A stretch of 64,000 nucleotides of DNA from Certhia americana (taxonomy: Eukaryota; Chordata; Aves; Passeriformes; Certhiidae). The DNA lies in NCBI GenBank assembly GCA_018697195.1, contig CM031878.1:35761713-35825712 (forward strand), written 5' to 3'. Below are positions 1 to 13,216 of the stretch, piece by piece; position 1 is the first letter of the stretch, and the number at the start of each line of letters is the position of its first letter. Both the position numbers and the translations under genes were made by a program. A model generated the notes under the pieces. The model ran no database searches. It saw only the letters and a list, made by a program, of their open reading frames with translations, and was not told where the DNA came from.

Positions 1-2802
1 AATTAGATTGAAAACCATTCTCTGCCCCTCCAAAAAAGGAGATTCTAGCTTCCTGCATTTAATGGACTTTTGCTTACAGAGCTGCGCTAGGAGAATGCCA
101 TCTACTTGTAAAATAACCTTTATTCATATAACTGTGTCCAGTTAGAGATTGGATGTGCCTTATTTTATTTGCTCAGCACCAGATAGTGAGCAAATTGGGT
201 TAATATAACTTTTCTTCTGAATCTACTGACTTAAAAAAATTGGATAGCAATGACACTTCTTGGCCACTTTTGCCCTATCAGCTGTGGAGTGTACAATGAG
301 CAGCTGCTGAACAGTTATTATTTCCTACCCATCATGGTGCAAAAAGCTCTGATAAATTACAACAATAAAAGCTTCAAGCATTACAATCAATACTTAATGG
401 AATAATGTAAATCCAGCCTGTGTATGACTTGGGGATTGTGTTCTTTCGCAAAGAGCAAAAGATTAATGCACAGCAGCAGAAGTGCATCTTTTTTCTCCCT
501 GCAGTCTGAGCTATGAGAGACAAAATAAAGTGCTGAAGTTGCTTTGCTTGTATTGTGGAGTTATTACTTTTTTTTTTTTAGCCTAGTTTAAAAGGAGGCA
601 GAAAGACATTGTGTCTCCCAGAGCTCTGTAAAAACGAAGTTAATGGTATTCTGAGTCTTTAGACACATTTACACATCCTCCATCTGGTTGGGAAGAAAAA
701 AACCCAGATTTCAGTAACAAAAATTGTACAGATCTCCCTTCAGGCAACAGAAAATGCATACAATAAGGGAATAGCCATGAAGTGTAAAGGAGTATTTAGG
801 TCTTAAGGCTTATTGACTGGAGACTGTAAAGGAGATGTGAAGGATGTGTGAAAAATCCTAAATAAAAAGCTGGCATAACATACATTTAATGTGGGTAAGA
901 AAATGTGCTTGGAAGGAATGCAACTGTCTCTAAAGAACTTGGTAAGAGGAGAAGGTGGAATGGAAGAAATGAATGACAAGAGTGAAGATAAGCAGCATTC
1001 TGCATCCAGGACTTGTTTCAGGAAATATAATGCATTCTGCAATTCAGGCACCTGGGTACATTACTCTCAATATTAACAACACTCAGACTGCACAAATTGG
1101 GTGCCTCTCTTTCCTTCTGTCTCTATCAAGTTGTATTTTCACTTCACTTCAGGTAAGGAATGTTCAAGCTCAAGGGGCAGTCAAGATGTCAGAAATAGCA
1201 AACAGAAATCTTATTTTTAGTAACCATTCTATGCATCCAAGGGACATTAGTCGTTGGAATACCCATTTGACAAATTTGGCATCAGTAAAGTGTATAGTGC
1301 TTGCTTTCTAAGATGAACAAATGAGCAGGGATAATGAACAAAGATTGAATTATTACTTGTATTTTTTTGACACACATAGAGTTACTGAAAATGTTATGTT
1401 TGGTCATATGCATTCCAATGCCAAGCCTAAAGCATCTTGAAATGTTTGGGCAAAGTTCCTGGGTTTTGGGGTGTTTTTTTCTTCTCCTTTTGCTTTTGAA
1501 ATGATGACAAATATCATTATTCCACTTATGTGAGCAGGAGACAAGGCCAGAAGTTGCTATGTAAGACTTGGTTTCCTCTTTCTTCATGAAGCATATCAGA
1601 GTAACACCTTTCTTCCACTTCTAAAGCATATAATAAAAATGGGATTTTTCCTCTTCTTCTCACTATTACCACTGGGGTAACCCAGTAGCAATAAAGTTAG
1701 CAGTCATCTAAATCCTAGCCCAAACTCCATTCATGGACTACTGACACAAATTTGGGTTTATGCTAATATTAACCTTATCTGACCTATAGCTTGGCAGGAG
1801 TTGCTAGGTGTTTGACCTCAAAATGTTCTGTGGAGAGCAATCGTGCCTCTTTTAAGCTAAACAAGCCAGAGTATTCCAGTCTTCTAAGAGGCTCTATCTT
1901 TATTTTATAAGACTTTCTACACACCCATTTCTGTACAAGTCATCTTTCTGGAGGAGAAGCAGCTAAAACTGTCACTTCAGACAATAGAATCAGAAAATCC
2001 TCACAGAGATATTAAAGAATGAAAAGGAAGGTTAGAGCACGATGAAAACTTCTGTTCATTGCTGATTCATAGATTCAAGTCCTTACTGTGCATCAAAGAA
2101 TAAACTAAATTTCGTAACTTATACCTGACAAGCCCTAAAGTCTGAATTGAGCTGACTGCTACTACTCAGAAATGAGATCTATGAGAAAAATCAATACTTC
2201 CATGAAAATTTTAGTTGAGTCCTTGGTAGCACACAAAAAAAAGTAAATACAATGTTAGAAACCACAAAAAAAGTGGTAGAGAAATAAGGAAAGGAAAAAA
2301 AACCCAGAGAAAATAAGCCACTGTATTAATCTTTGGCATGTCTGTTTCTTGAACACCATGGGGTATGAAACTTTCCATCTCAAAAAGTGAATAGAATACC
2401 TGGAAAACATTCAAAGGCTGTAAGAAAGCTAATAAAAGCCTGCTGCATGGAAGAAAAATTGAATAGCCTTATACTCATCAGCCTGAAAAGGATGCAAATT
2501 AAAGTGGCTGTGGTAAAGTTTTATAAAGTTATGGGTGTCAGAAAGGCAGTGGAAATGGATCTGCTGGTAAAGAAATGGGAGTAAAATTTCTTTCTGTATG
2601 GAGTGTTGGAGCAAGACCATGTCCTGCAGATATACCCTGCATACACCAATCTGTGCTATGTTAGCTTTTTTCCCCCTGGAGAAATGTGTTGTCATGCATA
2701 AAGTGAAATGGGATACAGCAAAGCAATCCATAGTCTATCAAGACAAATTTATGCAAAATCATTCTTCTACTACCTATACCATACTCAGCCAAGGCATTAA
2801 CT

Positions 2803-2828
2803 GAGTATGAGTATGAGTATATGAGTAG
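2803..2828. repeat. Short (GAGTAT)n microsatellite
   Basis: About four imperfect copies of a six-base GAGTAT unit. Confidence 0.7.
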
Positions 2829-3550
2829 CATACATACCACTATTGAGCTTCACAGAGATGAATTTAACTCTGCCCACAGACATCTAAGTAGCATTCTTTA
2901 AATGTCTGAAAACAACAGCTTAGTCGATATAGTAATAAAAGAAAAAAAAAATCTCATGAATATCCAAAGAGAAGTCAGAGAGGTCTATGATCAGAGTAAG
3001 ATCTCTTGTTAGATTTCCAACCTATAACAGTTGAAGAAAAGATAATTTCCAAGTGTTAACACTGCCGTATTTCTCAGCAAAGGAGGTGACACACGTTCTA
3101 CTTCAGTTGCTGACCTAATTTAACAAAAAGTCATCTCATGGGACAGACTTTTAGTGACTCTGAGGACAGAGCATAAGAAGAAGATGAGGAATGAAATCCT
3201 GCCATATGCTATAACATATGTACAATAATATGAATGCTTGCACTGCAATGAATTAATGTCAACATCAGGCTCTCCAATTTAAGCATATCATGACAAATTG
3301 TAAACTGAGTTTTACACAGAGAACAGCCACATTTTAAATAAAATAAAACAAAACCAATAGAGTTGTTCAGTACCATCACTCCTTTTTGAACCTAACAACA
3401 CACCTAAGTACTGTATTTTAATTTTAAACCCTGAATGTTTTCTGTTACAAATGACATTAAAGTTAAAGCATCTAATAGTATAAATTACACTAGGTAAAAT
3501 GTCCCATATCTCTTTGAATGATTTTTGGACAGGAGGGCCTAAATGAATTA

Positions 3551-3592
3551 CTATTATTATTATTACTATTATCATTATTATTTGCCACTTGT
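3551..3592. repeat. (ATT)n microsatellite, imperfect
   Basis: An interrupted ATT trinucleotide tract, with C substitutions giving ACT and ATC units. Confidence 0.8.
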
Positions 3593-5136
3593 ACCCAAAG
3601 GCTCCTTCTAGCCTGGACATATACTGCTTTCTTTCTGTTATAAATAGTAGGCCAATTCTGGTTTTATACAAAAGGATTTACAGTCATTTACTTTTCAAAG
3701 ACTTTGCATGTCTACATTTACTTTAAAATACAGTTCAAGTATTAAAAATTACAAAAATTACAGACCTTTTCAATATTAAGTTATAGAAAGGTCTTTGTGG
3801 GACTAGGGTTTAAAATCCATCTGACACAGGTCTGGGTTTGTTATTTGAGATCATCACTCTACAAAATCATGTTACAAATACACAGAACATGAAGTGAGAG
3901 TATATTTAAAACCTCTCTGGAAGCAAAAAGAAATAACATCTTATTTGCGCTTTATGAAAAAATAGTAAAAGAACATTTCTGAATCTGCTTCTTGTAGCTG
4001 AGGTTTTATTTGGAGTTTGAGAACTCTTAGAATTAAACTTTCTTACTCTGCAACAAAATAAAACAAAAAAGAAAAAATCCCAGTATGCCAGGGTTTTGGG
4101 TTATTTAAAAAAAAAATAAATGTCAGTTTTATATGTTCAATATAAACAATTATAAATAAAAATTATAAATAAAAAATATAAAGGGTAAAGAAAAGGTAAA
4201 CACAACAGCTAAGAATTCAAAGGAAAATGGCTCCAGAAGGCTGGGGTTTATTATTATAGGCATGGCTACCTATATCATGAGAAGTCAGCTAGAAGTACTA
4301 TATGAAGTCACACTGAAACCATAGTAGGTTAGTATTTAGAAAAGATTATATCTCTATGATAAGGTGTTTCTTGGAGATGATTTAAAGTAAAGTAACTTTC
4401 AAGATTAAGGAACAGTGTAAAGGGATGTGTACGACCACAAATTTGGAGAGGAATGTATGGGATGAAGAGTGACAAGTGGAGCAAGAAGCTGATCACTTTT
4501 TTATGCTCCTATTTTTGATTATTTTTCCTGCTATGTCTCATAATTTCACTCCTCAAGTACAGAACCAGTGCAGTTATACCAATGTAATGTGATTTCATCA
4601 ATGCAGCATCATGTAGCAAGCTACAGAAATAAGAGTAAAAACTGTCCTTCATCTAACTTACAGTAGCTCAAACTGAATCGTGTGTCATATCTCATAATAT
4701 AAAATATGTATTTCTCTATATTTCACTGCATCTCAGAAACTGGTGACAGTATTATTTCTTTGTCACTACCAATGTGAGCAAACATAATCTTGTGCAAAGT
4801 GTACAAAGAGATATGTACACATTTCAAAGCCTGCTACATATATAGCAAATTGACAGGTAGCAGTATTTTCTGCAAAACACAGAGAAGAGCAGGGGCTCCA
4901 ATGCCTTAATTACCAAGACCAGTACAGCTCTACACTCATTTGGTGCCTCACTGTCCCTGACCTTAAGCTAGATTTTCTGTATTAATATTTACAAAAACTC
5001 TGGTTTGGTGAAGGTTAGTTAATTGTTTTGCATGTTATGAAAGTGCTAAGTCACTAAGGGTTCAAGATAGGAAAATGCAGTACATTTGTCCATAAGGGTC
5101 CTCTCTTTCACATGGACTTAACACAGTGAAAACTAC

Positions 5137-5156
5137 CCATATGTTACAACATATGG
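5137..5156. repeat. Near-palindrome, 9-bp arms
   Basis: CCATATGTT and AACATATGG are perfect inverted arms separated by two bases. The core CATATG is also an E-box. No function is implied by the sequence alone. Confidence 0.6.
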
Positions 5157-8100
5157 CAGAATTCCAGTATCTCTTCATATACCTGATTCTTAATTCTCAG
5201 TGTAAACAAATGGTTCTTTCACAGGGGGATACTAAATCAAATTGGGCCACAGTCTGAATGATTTTGTCTTTTCATAGAGCAGATTGACAAGGGAAAACTG
5301 ATAAACCAGAATAGACAACAAATGCTTTTTCATCTTAAAGGGAAAACAACTCAGACAAAAACTACAATTCACAGTACAGCTATGGTGTATAGGGCATATG
5401 TATTTTGAGATTTTTGGTATGTTTTAGAGAGTTCTTTTTTCCATTCCTCTTCTAACAAACAAATAACACTAAGGGACCAGTAGATGATAAGCTTTTTTTC
5501 TAATTCTGGCTCTTTTTTTTTTGTCCAAATCATTTCAGAAGCTGAACTTTATGACACATATTAGAATACTCAGTTTTAAAATTACCTTAGATTTACCAAG
5601 CAAACCTCTGTGCCTAGCATTGGAAATATAATCAAATTTTCAGTTCCATTCCATCCCATTTTTAAGGTGAAGTTTAAATGGTTCATTCACAGGAGCTTGT
5701 GATTCTATATACCTCTACACCATAACAGCACAAAAATACAACAAAACCTCTTTTACTGCTTTATGAAGAGACATACTGGTGACTGGATTAACTCTGAGAG
5801 CAAGTAAAAGTAAAATCTAGGTTTGTTTTAGGAAATTACTTGGCAAAAAGACACCTAATATTTTCATACCTGTTATAAAGAATGGGTAATGAAATCTTTA
5901 CCAGGTTCTTATGTGAAATACGAATGGCACCTAGGACATCTGCAGAACTGATCTAAATTATCAACAGCCTTAATTTATCCACATTACATGCACATATGTT
6001 TTGAATATCCAAAAATACAAACCTATAGAAATGACAAATTCAGTAGACTCATACCCTAACCAGATATCTTTTGCTCCACAATCAACCGTGCGTATTTTGC
6101 AGTCAATAATAGATTTCAAGAAAGAATATAAGACAAATCTTCTGATATGAGCAAAATCTGTACAGAGACAAATCAAGATCCCTGAAAAATGAGCCTGTAA
6201 AATGAGTTAATTTCTACTCTCTTTCTAATTTGTTGACCTGCCTAGTCAGCTCTTGCTGCTAAAGTTAGTGCTGTAAAAGAACAGCTACCACATTTGCACT
6301 AGGCTGCAGGTCCTCCAGGGAGATAAAATTGAAAAGAAAATTGGAAATAGCATCACAGAAAAAGCACTTCTTTTTCAGTTTTTAATTTATTTTTGCTTCA
6401 GCTCTACACCAATGTACAGTGGCACAAGTCCAGTTGACCAAGTCAGATTTCTAGATGTGATAGGACAGAACAAAAGCATTTGGGATAATCTTTTTTCAAA
6501 GATTCTGGAAAATTCAAAACATAAATAGTTGAATTAAACAATTTTATGTATAATTTAATATATATATATAAAATAATTTTCAAGCCATGTGAGACCTTTT
6601 TACGGTGCATTTGTTTCAAGTCAAGTAATTTATGATTGAGTTACAGTATTTCTTTCAGAAAGTTTTCTTAATTTCAGGCCAGAAAGAATCCTGGAAGAAT
6701 GCTGGTGGTTTATTTCAAAGATCATTAAACTCTTGAAAATTTATATCCAGTGTGGTTTTATTTAGTATTTTTTTCTTTGGTTTATTAGACTCATTATGGC
6801 AACAGTGTAAAAGAAGAGAGAGGCATTACTGTGCACTTTTGCCCATGTAAATAATTACGAAGTAGTATTAAATTAGCTTTCAATTGTCATTCTGATGAAT
6901 TAAAACAAAGAATTCAGGGGTTTTCCCTAAATTTATTTCTGTAAAGTATTTTTTCTATTCTTTGGATCTCTCTTGTGACCCTGTGCTGAATCACCTCCAA
7001 AGTTTCCATGATCTTTTTTTTAAATTACACTGCTCTTAGTGTCTGAGAAACAGAGCACCATCCACCACAGTGTATCACAGTAGTTGTATATGTTTATAGA
7101 TAATAGGATAATGATAATCTAGTCATTTGCCCCATGATAAAGTTCACTTTATTGCATGCAGGCAACAGGGATTTAACTAATATAGGGCTGATGGAAAGGA
7201 GCCCTTAGTAAGTTTTTTGCATCAGTGTGTACCAAGAGTCCATTGTTAATATGTTGCACTAAAAACTAGGGGTATTTCTTCTACTATTTTTAGAAGGCCT
7301 GTGTTACAACAGCCTAAAGTCTTCTTAACCTGTCACTGAAAAGAGTTTTCCACAGCCAAAAGTAAGTTAAACAGAATTTATCTTCAGGTGTGAAAAACCA
7401 TTCCAGAAATTAAGTATCTAGTGAGTTTGAAGACCTAAAGCAATGTAAAGCTAATGCATATATAAACATTTCCAACAGTGGCCTGCTGTGATTGACAGCC
7501 ACTGTCTAAATCTGCAACATAATCATAGCCTAATTCTTCAGGAGTCAGATTTAGAGAGCACAGATATAGGATGAAAAACAAAGGTTTGTTTGTAATAGAT
7601 TTATATGTACATGTAATCATGCCTCCAATTTACTCACCACTGACGGGCTTGACTTGAGTTAGGTTAATGAACAGGGATGAAACAACTAGAGATTTCCCCC
7701 ATATTTCAGTTAGATTGAAGCAAAGTTTAATCTTCCTCAAATGAAAAAATAGTCATTAACTCTTTTGTTTGTTTTGCATTACAAGTTCCCGAGTAAATTA
7801 TTGCTTAAACATTATGAGGCCAAGCAATAGGAGGGTAATTCTCATTAGCATCACATTTTTGCCCAAACTTTTTTGATTTGCACAATTAAGTAGGAAATCT
7901 TGAGGAAAAACTTTTCTGGTAGATTTCCATGCTTGTACAGTCAAGAAGAAAAGAAAAACAGGCAAGACTGAAAGAAACTAATAGTTCAGCAGTATCTTTC
8001 AAAATTGAATGGTTTGAGATTCATTGTATGGTGATCTGAAATCCATTAGTGGACAGTGTGTCTGACACCAGTAATTTTCCATATGAAATCCAAGTCACAA

Positions 8101-8479
8101 TGATATGTTTCATGTACACTCATGGAAATGGTTCTTCCATCTATGACTAACATAAAAGCTGCATCTAGGAAAGCTGGAAAGACTTCAGAGAAAATCAAAA
8201 ATCCCATGGAATCACAAAAAAAATATATCCCGGGCAGAGAAGCAGAGACAAAGATGTCATAAGCAAAATCCAACTACATTCCAGATGTAATATGATGATA
8301 AAATAATAGACAATACATGAAGTGACTGCTTACAATAGCAGAAGGTTTATATTCCAGGAACTCCCTTTCATCCCTATATAAATGTATTTTGTTTTAATTT
8401 AACCAGATAAGAGGAAGAAATGCAAGTACTTCAAGTATTGTGTAGCCCTTTCTGAGTTTTTAGGTGCATTTTAAGTTTT

Positions 8480-8579
8480 CCTGCATGAGATTCATGCAGG
8501 ATAGTAGCTATATAATATTTTTATTATATAAAAAGTGGCTCTGCTCCACTTTGCAGAGTGATACCTGGAAGCAGAGCCA
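8480..8579. repeat. Cluster of four overlapping inverted repeats
   Basis: Inverted pairs seen directly are: CCTGCATGA/TCATGCAGG (8480-8488 and 8492-8500); TATATAATA/TATTATATA (8509-8517 and 8522-8530); AAAGTGG/CCACTTT (8532-8538 and 8546-8552); and TGGCTCTGCT/AGCAGAGCCA (8536-8545 and 8570-8579). The CTCTGC arm at 8539-8544 can also pair with GCAGAG at 8553-8558, so alternative hairpins are possible. The cluster ends 213 bp before the LTR at 8793. It matches no transposon end that I recognise. Confidence 0.75.
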
Positions 8580-8792
8580 ATGCTTTAGACTTTTAAAAAT
8601 ATACTAAAACAAACTTGCATTTTTCTGTCTTTGGAACATGGTGGTGTATGCTGTGGGCTTGTCAGCAGGGAACATCATCAGTTTTGTAGGGGTTTTTTCC
8701 ATTAGGACAGAATAGACTTCAATGTCAATACCACATATTTCAATATTTTTTTCTATCACAAATAGTTTCTTCAAGCAAGAGAGAAACAACAG

Positions 8793-9387
8793 TGTCCTGG
8801 TTTCAGCTGGGACAGAATTAATTTTCTTTTCATTATCTGGTACAACATTCTGTTTTGGATTTAGCATAAGAATAATGTTAATAACACAATAATATTTTAG
8901 TTGCTGCTAAGCAGTGCCTACATTAAGGCAAGGACTTTCCAGTACCCCATGCTCTGCCAGCCAGCAGGTGCACAAAAAGCCAGGAGAGAGCACTACCAGG
9001 ACAGCTGACCCAAACTGGCCAAAGGGATATTCCATACCATAGCACATCATGCCCAGTATTTAAACTGGGGGGAACTGGCCAGGAGGTACCTGGGGGTAAT
9101 TTCTGCTGGGGGACAGATTGGTCATCATTCAGTGGCTGCTGAGCAATTGTATTGGACATCTCTTGGTAACATCCTCTCTCTTCTTTAGTTATAACTACTA
9201 TTATTAGTATTAGTATTATTTCTGCTCTTGGTATAATACCATAATATTTTTACTTTATTTCAGTTATTAAGTTGTTCTTAAATCAAGAGCATTTTTTTCC
9301 CTTCTCCATCCTAATGGAGTGGGGCACGGGGGTAATGAGTGACTAGCTGCACAGCACATCATTGCCAACTGGGGTTAAAACACAACA
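8793..9387 (+). mobile_element. Avian endogenous-retrovirus LTR (solo)
   Basis: The segment starts TGTCCTGGTTTCAGCTGGGA and ends GGTTAAAACACAACA, the termini of an LTR family I recognise from bird genomes (class III, ERVL-type by memory). Internal landmarks agree: the block around ACTGGCCAAAGGGATATTCC near 9013-9033, a TATA-like TATTTAAA at 9057-9064, a degraded polyadenylation signal (ATTAAG, where the family has ATTAAA) at 9266-9271, and the TG/CA ends. No internal retroviral sequence lies on either side, so it is probably a solo LTR left by LTR-LTR recombination. The flanking five bases (AACAG upstream, GACAA downstream) are not a clean target-site duplication. The copy is moderately diverged. 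Confidence 0.85.
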
Positions 9388-10340
9388 GACAAGCAAACAC
9401 TAAGACTTAAAACCACCATAGGGAATCTCCTTGTATATCTTTATGATGTGATAGAAGCAGCAGGAAATATCGTTTTGGATTTAGTGTTTGACAGATTAGT
9501 GTGTCTGTCAGTAGTCTGAAGGCAGTAAATGCCTGTCTGAAAAAATGCATGACTTAAAAGTCCTACTTACTGAGTTGAAAGCTACTTCTGAGAAATCTAA
9601 CAGTTACCAAAATAAAGCTAGAGTGGGACAATGGTCAGCAATTTAATTCAACAATTTCAGAAAATAACACAGCAACAACCATGAAGATTCATTTTGATAA
9701 TATAATAATACGTCCCCTCTTTTGACTAAATGACATGAACAGACACCTTGTGTCAAATCTGAAGAATAAAGACAGGCTTCAGTTTATATCAGAAATGATG
9801 TGGAATTATCCTTTGCTCAGATTCAGCAGGCAGTATTGCCAAGTGGGGAATCAACTGAAATTTTTGATGTGTTTCTTTTACATGTAAATTCAAGAGGTCA
9901 GTTTTATGTCACAAAAGAAAACTAAACTGTTGGGACAGGTTTGACTGTGTATTGAATTCTGGACTGTGCAATGTATCTACATTGTCACAAAAAGCATTTA
10001 AGCACAGGATCAAAGGGTAGCTCAGACTTCAGCAGTTACACATATTAGTTTCAACCTTCTGGACTGTCATTCACTAAATATTTTCATGACAGATCCATAG
10101 AAAATGTGCTCTAGAATTTATTATTAATAATTATTCTGGTGATGTAATGACAGCAGGGTCTACTTCAGCTTCTTCTTCATTCCTGTAGTGAAGTATCAGA
10201 CTTTTCACTTGTACCTTTTATTAATAGTTTTTGTATGTTTTGGTATATTGTGAAAATTTTTATTGCACTTCAAATTCCTTTAGTGTGGCTGAATCTGCCA
10301 AGAGATAGTATTGCCAGCCATTTGGGCTTCCATCCTTTAC

Positions 10341-10356
10341 TGCATGCATGCATGCA
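10341..10356. repeat. (TGCA)4 palindromic tract
   Basis: Four uninterrupted TGCA units, self-complementary. Confidence 0.8.
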
Positions 10357-10730
10357 ACCCAACCCTCTGTAAGTTTATAGTTTAAATATATTTTTCTTAA
10401 ATACCTGTCTGATCTACCTCCAGAAATCTTCTTACTGGTTTAAATGTCAACACTGAAAAATTAATTAAACATTTCTAAAATGAGCTGCAAAGAACAAATT
10501 GAAATTTATTACATTGTCTGTCAGTAAGAATCTATATTTTATTTTCTGCCTTTTTATCCCTTCAGATTTTGGATGTTCCCTGAATCTACACTGAGTGAAT
10601 CTTTTTACTCTTCCGTTTGCACTGCCAGCATCTGTTTTGACTGTTATTAATTTTATATGTCAAAAATACCTTAGATGATCCATTTCCATTAGAAAAAACT
10701 TTGAAAATTTATATCAAGACTAGTATCCTT

Positions 10731-10787
10731 ATGTATACATATATATGCATATATATGTATGTATATGTATATATACATATATATAAA
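10731..10787. repeat. TA/TG-rich microsatellite
   Basis: Alternating AT, TATG and TACA units; low-complexity and partly self-complementary. Confidence 0.85.
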
Positions 10788-11253
10788 TTAGAAACAGCTA
10801 TGTCCCCTTTACAATGAATGAGCTTTTAATTTTTTAGTTTTAAATTAGCAATCAGCTTCTATGGCTGAGGGCTAGTTTATTCTTTTGATGCTGGCTAGTA
10901 AAAATCCTTGGAACATAAATATATGCAATAAGCCAATAACTCTGCCTGCCTTTCTGCTGCTCTTGAGGGTATCTCAGTTCTGGCAAACAGACGGGTAATG
11001 GGAATTAGAAGAAGGGGAAAAAAAACCAGCAATAAAAATATAAATCACAAAAGGAAGGAAATCCATTTGGTCCTTGGCAGCAAAGACACCACTCAGCTAA
11101 TCCATGCTGAGTGCAATCCAATACTCCTTTATATAATCCTGTTTTTGTGGAAGAAAATTAAAGTTTAATGCAATAAAGGCTGACACAAATCACTTTTGTT
11201 GCCCAGAAGCAGATTAAAGAACAGTTAAAATCATACAAATCTAATTTATTTTC

Positions 11254-11279
11254 TGTTGTTGTTGTTGTTTTATTTTATT
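11254..11279. repeat. (TTG)n then (TTTTA)n simple repeat
   Basis: Five GTT units followed by a TTTTATTTTATT tract. Confidence 0.75.
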
Positions 11280-13192
11280 CAGTGACATATTTATTCTTTA
11301 ATTCACAGCAATCAATTTTTGATTATTAAGCACACATTCCCAATGTACGAAAGATTTTGTGATGCAAAGAAAGGAAAAGAAAATACTGACAGCTAAGAAA
11401 TTTTTAGTTTTTAAATGGCACAAGGTTCTTTCAAAATTCCATAAATTTTTCATAAATTCATATGGGTACTTGCCTTTAATCAATCTGTGTCCAGGGGACT
11501 TTAAAATAAGCATAAAGAAAGTGGAGAGCTATCAGTCATAATTGGAACTGTTACAGGTCACTCTCATTAACTAACACTCTTAGCACATACACATTTGTTG
11601 TTCTGCAACACATTAGAGATCTGTCAACAATGGACAAACTGAGAATTTCTGCAAGAGAGTCAGCAATGTAAGAGAATTGTAACCCTGATCTTCCATTTTT
11701 CCAGCCATCACTCTCAACATGCCCTTCATCAGCACGAAAAAACCACCAAAAAAACCAAAACAACATGAAAACAAACCCTGGGCATATTATGCTCCATACA
11801 ATACATTCTTTCATGACAGAAAAGGTTACAATTTATCTGCAATGTTGATCAGACTTGTGACTGTGTTGAAATAGGATCAGGTTTTTCATTTTCTTTGCCT
11901 TTGTCCCCAGCTCCAACATATCGTCTCTCACAAATTCCTTTGGGAAATTTCCCTTCCTACACTTCATATTGGTGTACAACATAACCACAGACGTATGTGG
12001 AGAGACTGCAGGAGACCAGGTACAGTTATCATGTTTCCCAGTTGAGCTATCAGAATATTACCCAAGGCACTAAAGAAGTTTGTGAAATACAATACAGAAG
12101 TGGAAAGGTTGCATAATTTCTCCAGTATTTCTCTTCTTCACAAGTATTTTTGCAGCAATATCTCTGCAGGTGTATTCTTAGAGAGAGAAGTGGTTATTTT
12201 TTAACAGTACTGGGGTTAGAAACATACCTTAAGAACATGAACAGGTCTATTTGATTTTCATTGTATTATACTGTCCTCACTCAGGCTGTAGGTAAGGAAA
12301 AGCCAACGCCTTGAGGCAGTTCAAGGCAGTTCATTACCATTAGATTTAAGGGATTCTTGAGAACAGGTTCATTAGCAAGCTATTTGCTCTGGAAATGCCA
12401 CTTTGCCAGGAAGAAGAGAAAAGAAACAGATCACAAAAACCTACAAAATATGATCTCCTAGGAGTACTCTATGGGAAAAAATTAAAATTAGTAGGGTTTT
12501 ATGGTTATCTCAGTGACACCCAGTTAACTCTTTGACAGAAGCTATTTCATATCACTGTGACATATGTTCTTGCCTTACATCTGTTCTTACCTATGTTAAG
12601 AGTTTAGCCCAATCAGCTGCACCAGCAAGGCCAAAGTAAAAGAGGCAGCTTAAGAACCATCTCCTTTCTAAATTTCAACACACACAACTATTTAAAACTG
12701 GGTATCTCAGGCTGCTTTACTCATACCTTTTTAAGGTCTATTTTAAAAGGACATAGCATGAAATCAGGCACATTTCTGTGGTGTTTTGGGTTTGTTTTTT
12801 TCTTTTTTAAAGCACAGATTCTCATTTTTGGCATGTGAAAGCAAGTCTATAGAGAGTATGTGGCAAGATTTGTACACATTTCAGAGGACGTGGTTCTAAC
12901 AATCAATTTTTAGTTAGAGATGGTGCACTTCAAAAGACCAGAATATTTCCATCACAGAAAACACTAGAGTCTTACTTTCCCTGTTTACTTCTTTCGCATA
13001 TATGTGAAGAATGCCATAACAGCTTATTTTATGACCCTGTTACATTGTGATCTACTCTAAGTATATGGGATCCATCAGCAGTGACAAAACTCAGCCTCTG
13101 GAGTGCCAGTGGGTATGTATGTCAAGCTCTGGTTTGCCAAACTACTTGTATTGATTTCCTGTTCTTGGTGGGAAAGCACTAAATGCAAAAGT

Positions 13193-13216
13193 GGGAGATA
13201 GGGGATGGGGGGAGGG
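13193..13216 (+). other. Canonical G-quadruplex motif
   Basis: Four G runs (GGG, GGGG, GGGGGG, GGG) are separated by loops of 5, 2 and 1 bases, which satisfies the G3+N1-7 rule. A short GT-rich tract follows. There is no adjacent promoter signature. Confidence 0.7.

Larger units (their letters stand above)
1..8479. other. AT-rich unique sequence, no gene seen
   Basis: No recognisable exon, transposon or RNA gene was found in this stretch. Open frames are all under about 120 codons, have no recognisable domains, and fit chance in AT-rich DNA. It holds short simple repeats, including a TATGAG tract near 2803, an ATT tract near 3551, a duplicated ATTATAAATAAAA near 4150-4176 and a TA tract near 6560. 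Two short palindromes containing CATATG occur near 3204 and 5137. Confidence 0.6.

Noticed and set aside
1120..1160. Polypyrimidine tract and CAAG acceptor followed 22 bases later by TTCAG|GTAAGG
   Set aside because: A 22-base exon without other support is most likely chance.
1840..1920. Possible old CR1 fragment (TAAACAAGCCAGAG...TCTTCTAAGAGGCTC)
   Set aside because: Too short and diverged, with no tail and no flanking CR1 sequence.
6940..7060. Possible very old CR1 minus-strand fragment (CTTGTGACCCTGTGC...CCTCCAAAG)
   Set aside because: The resemblance is limited to short words and cannot be separated from chance.
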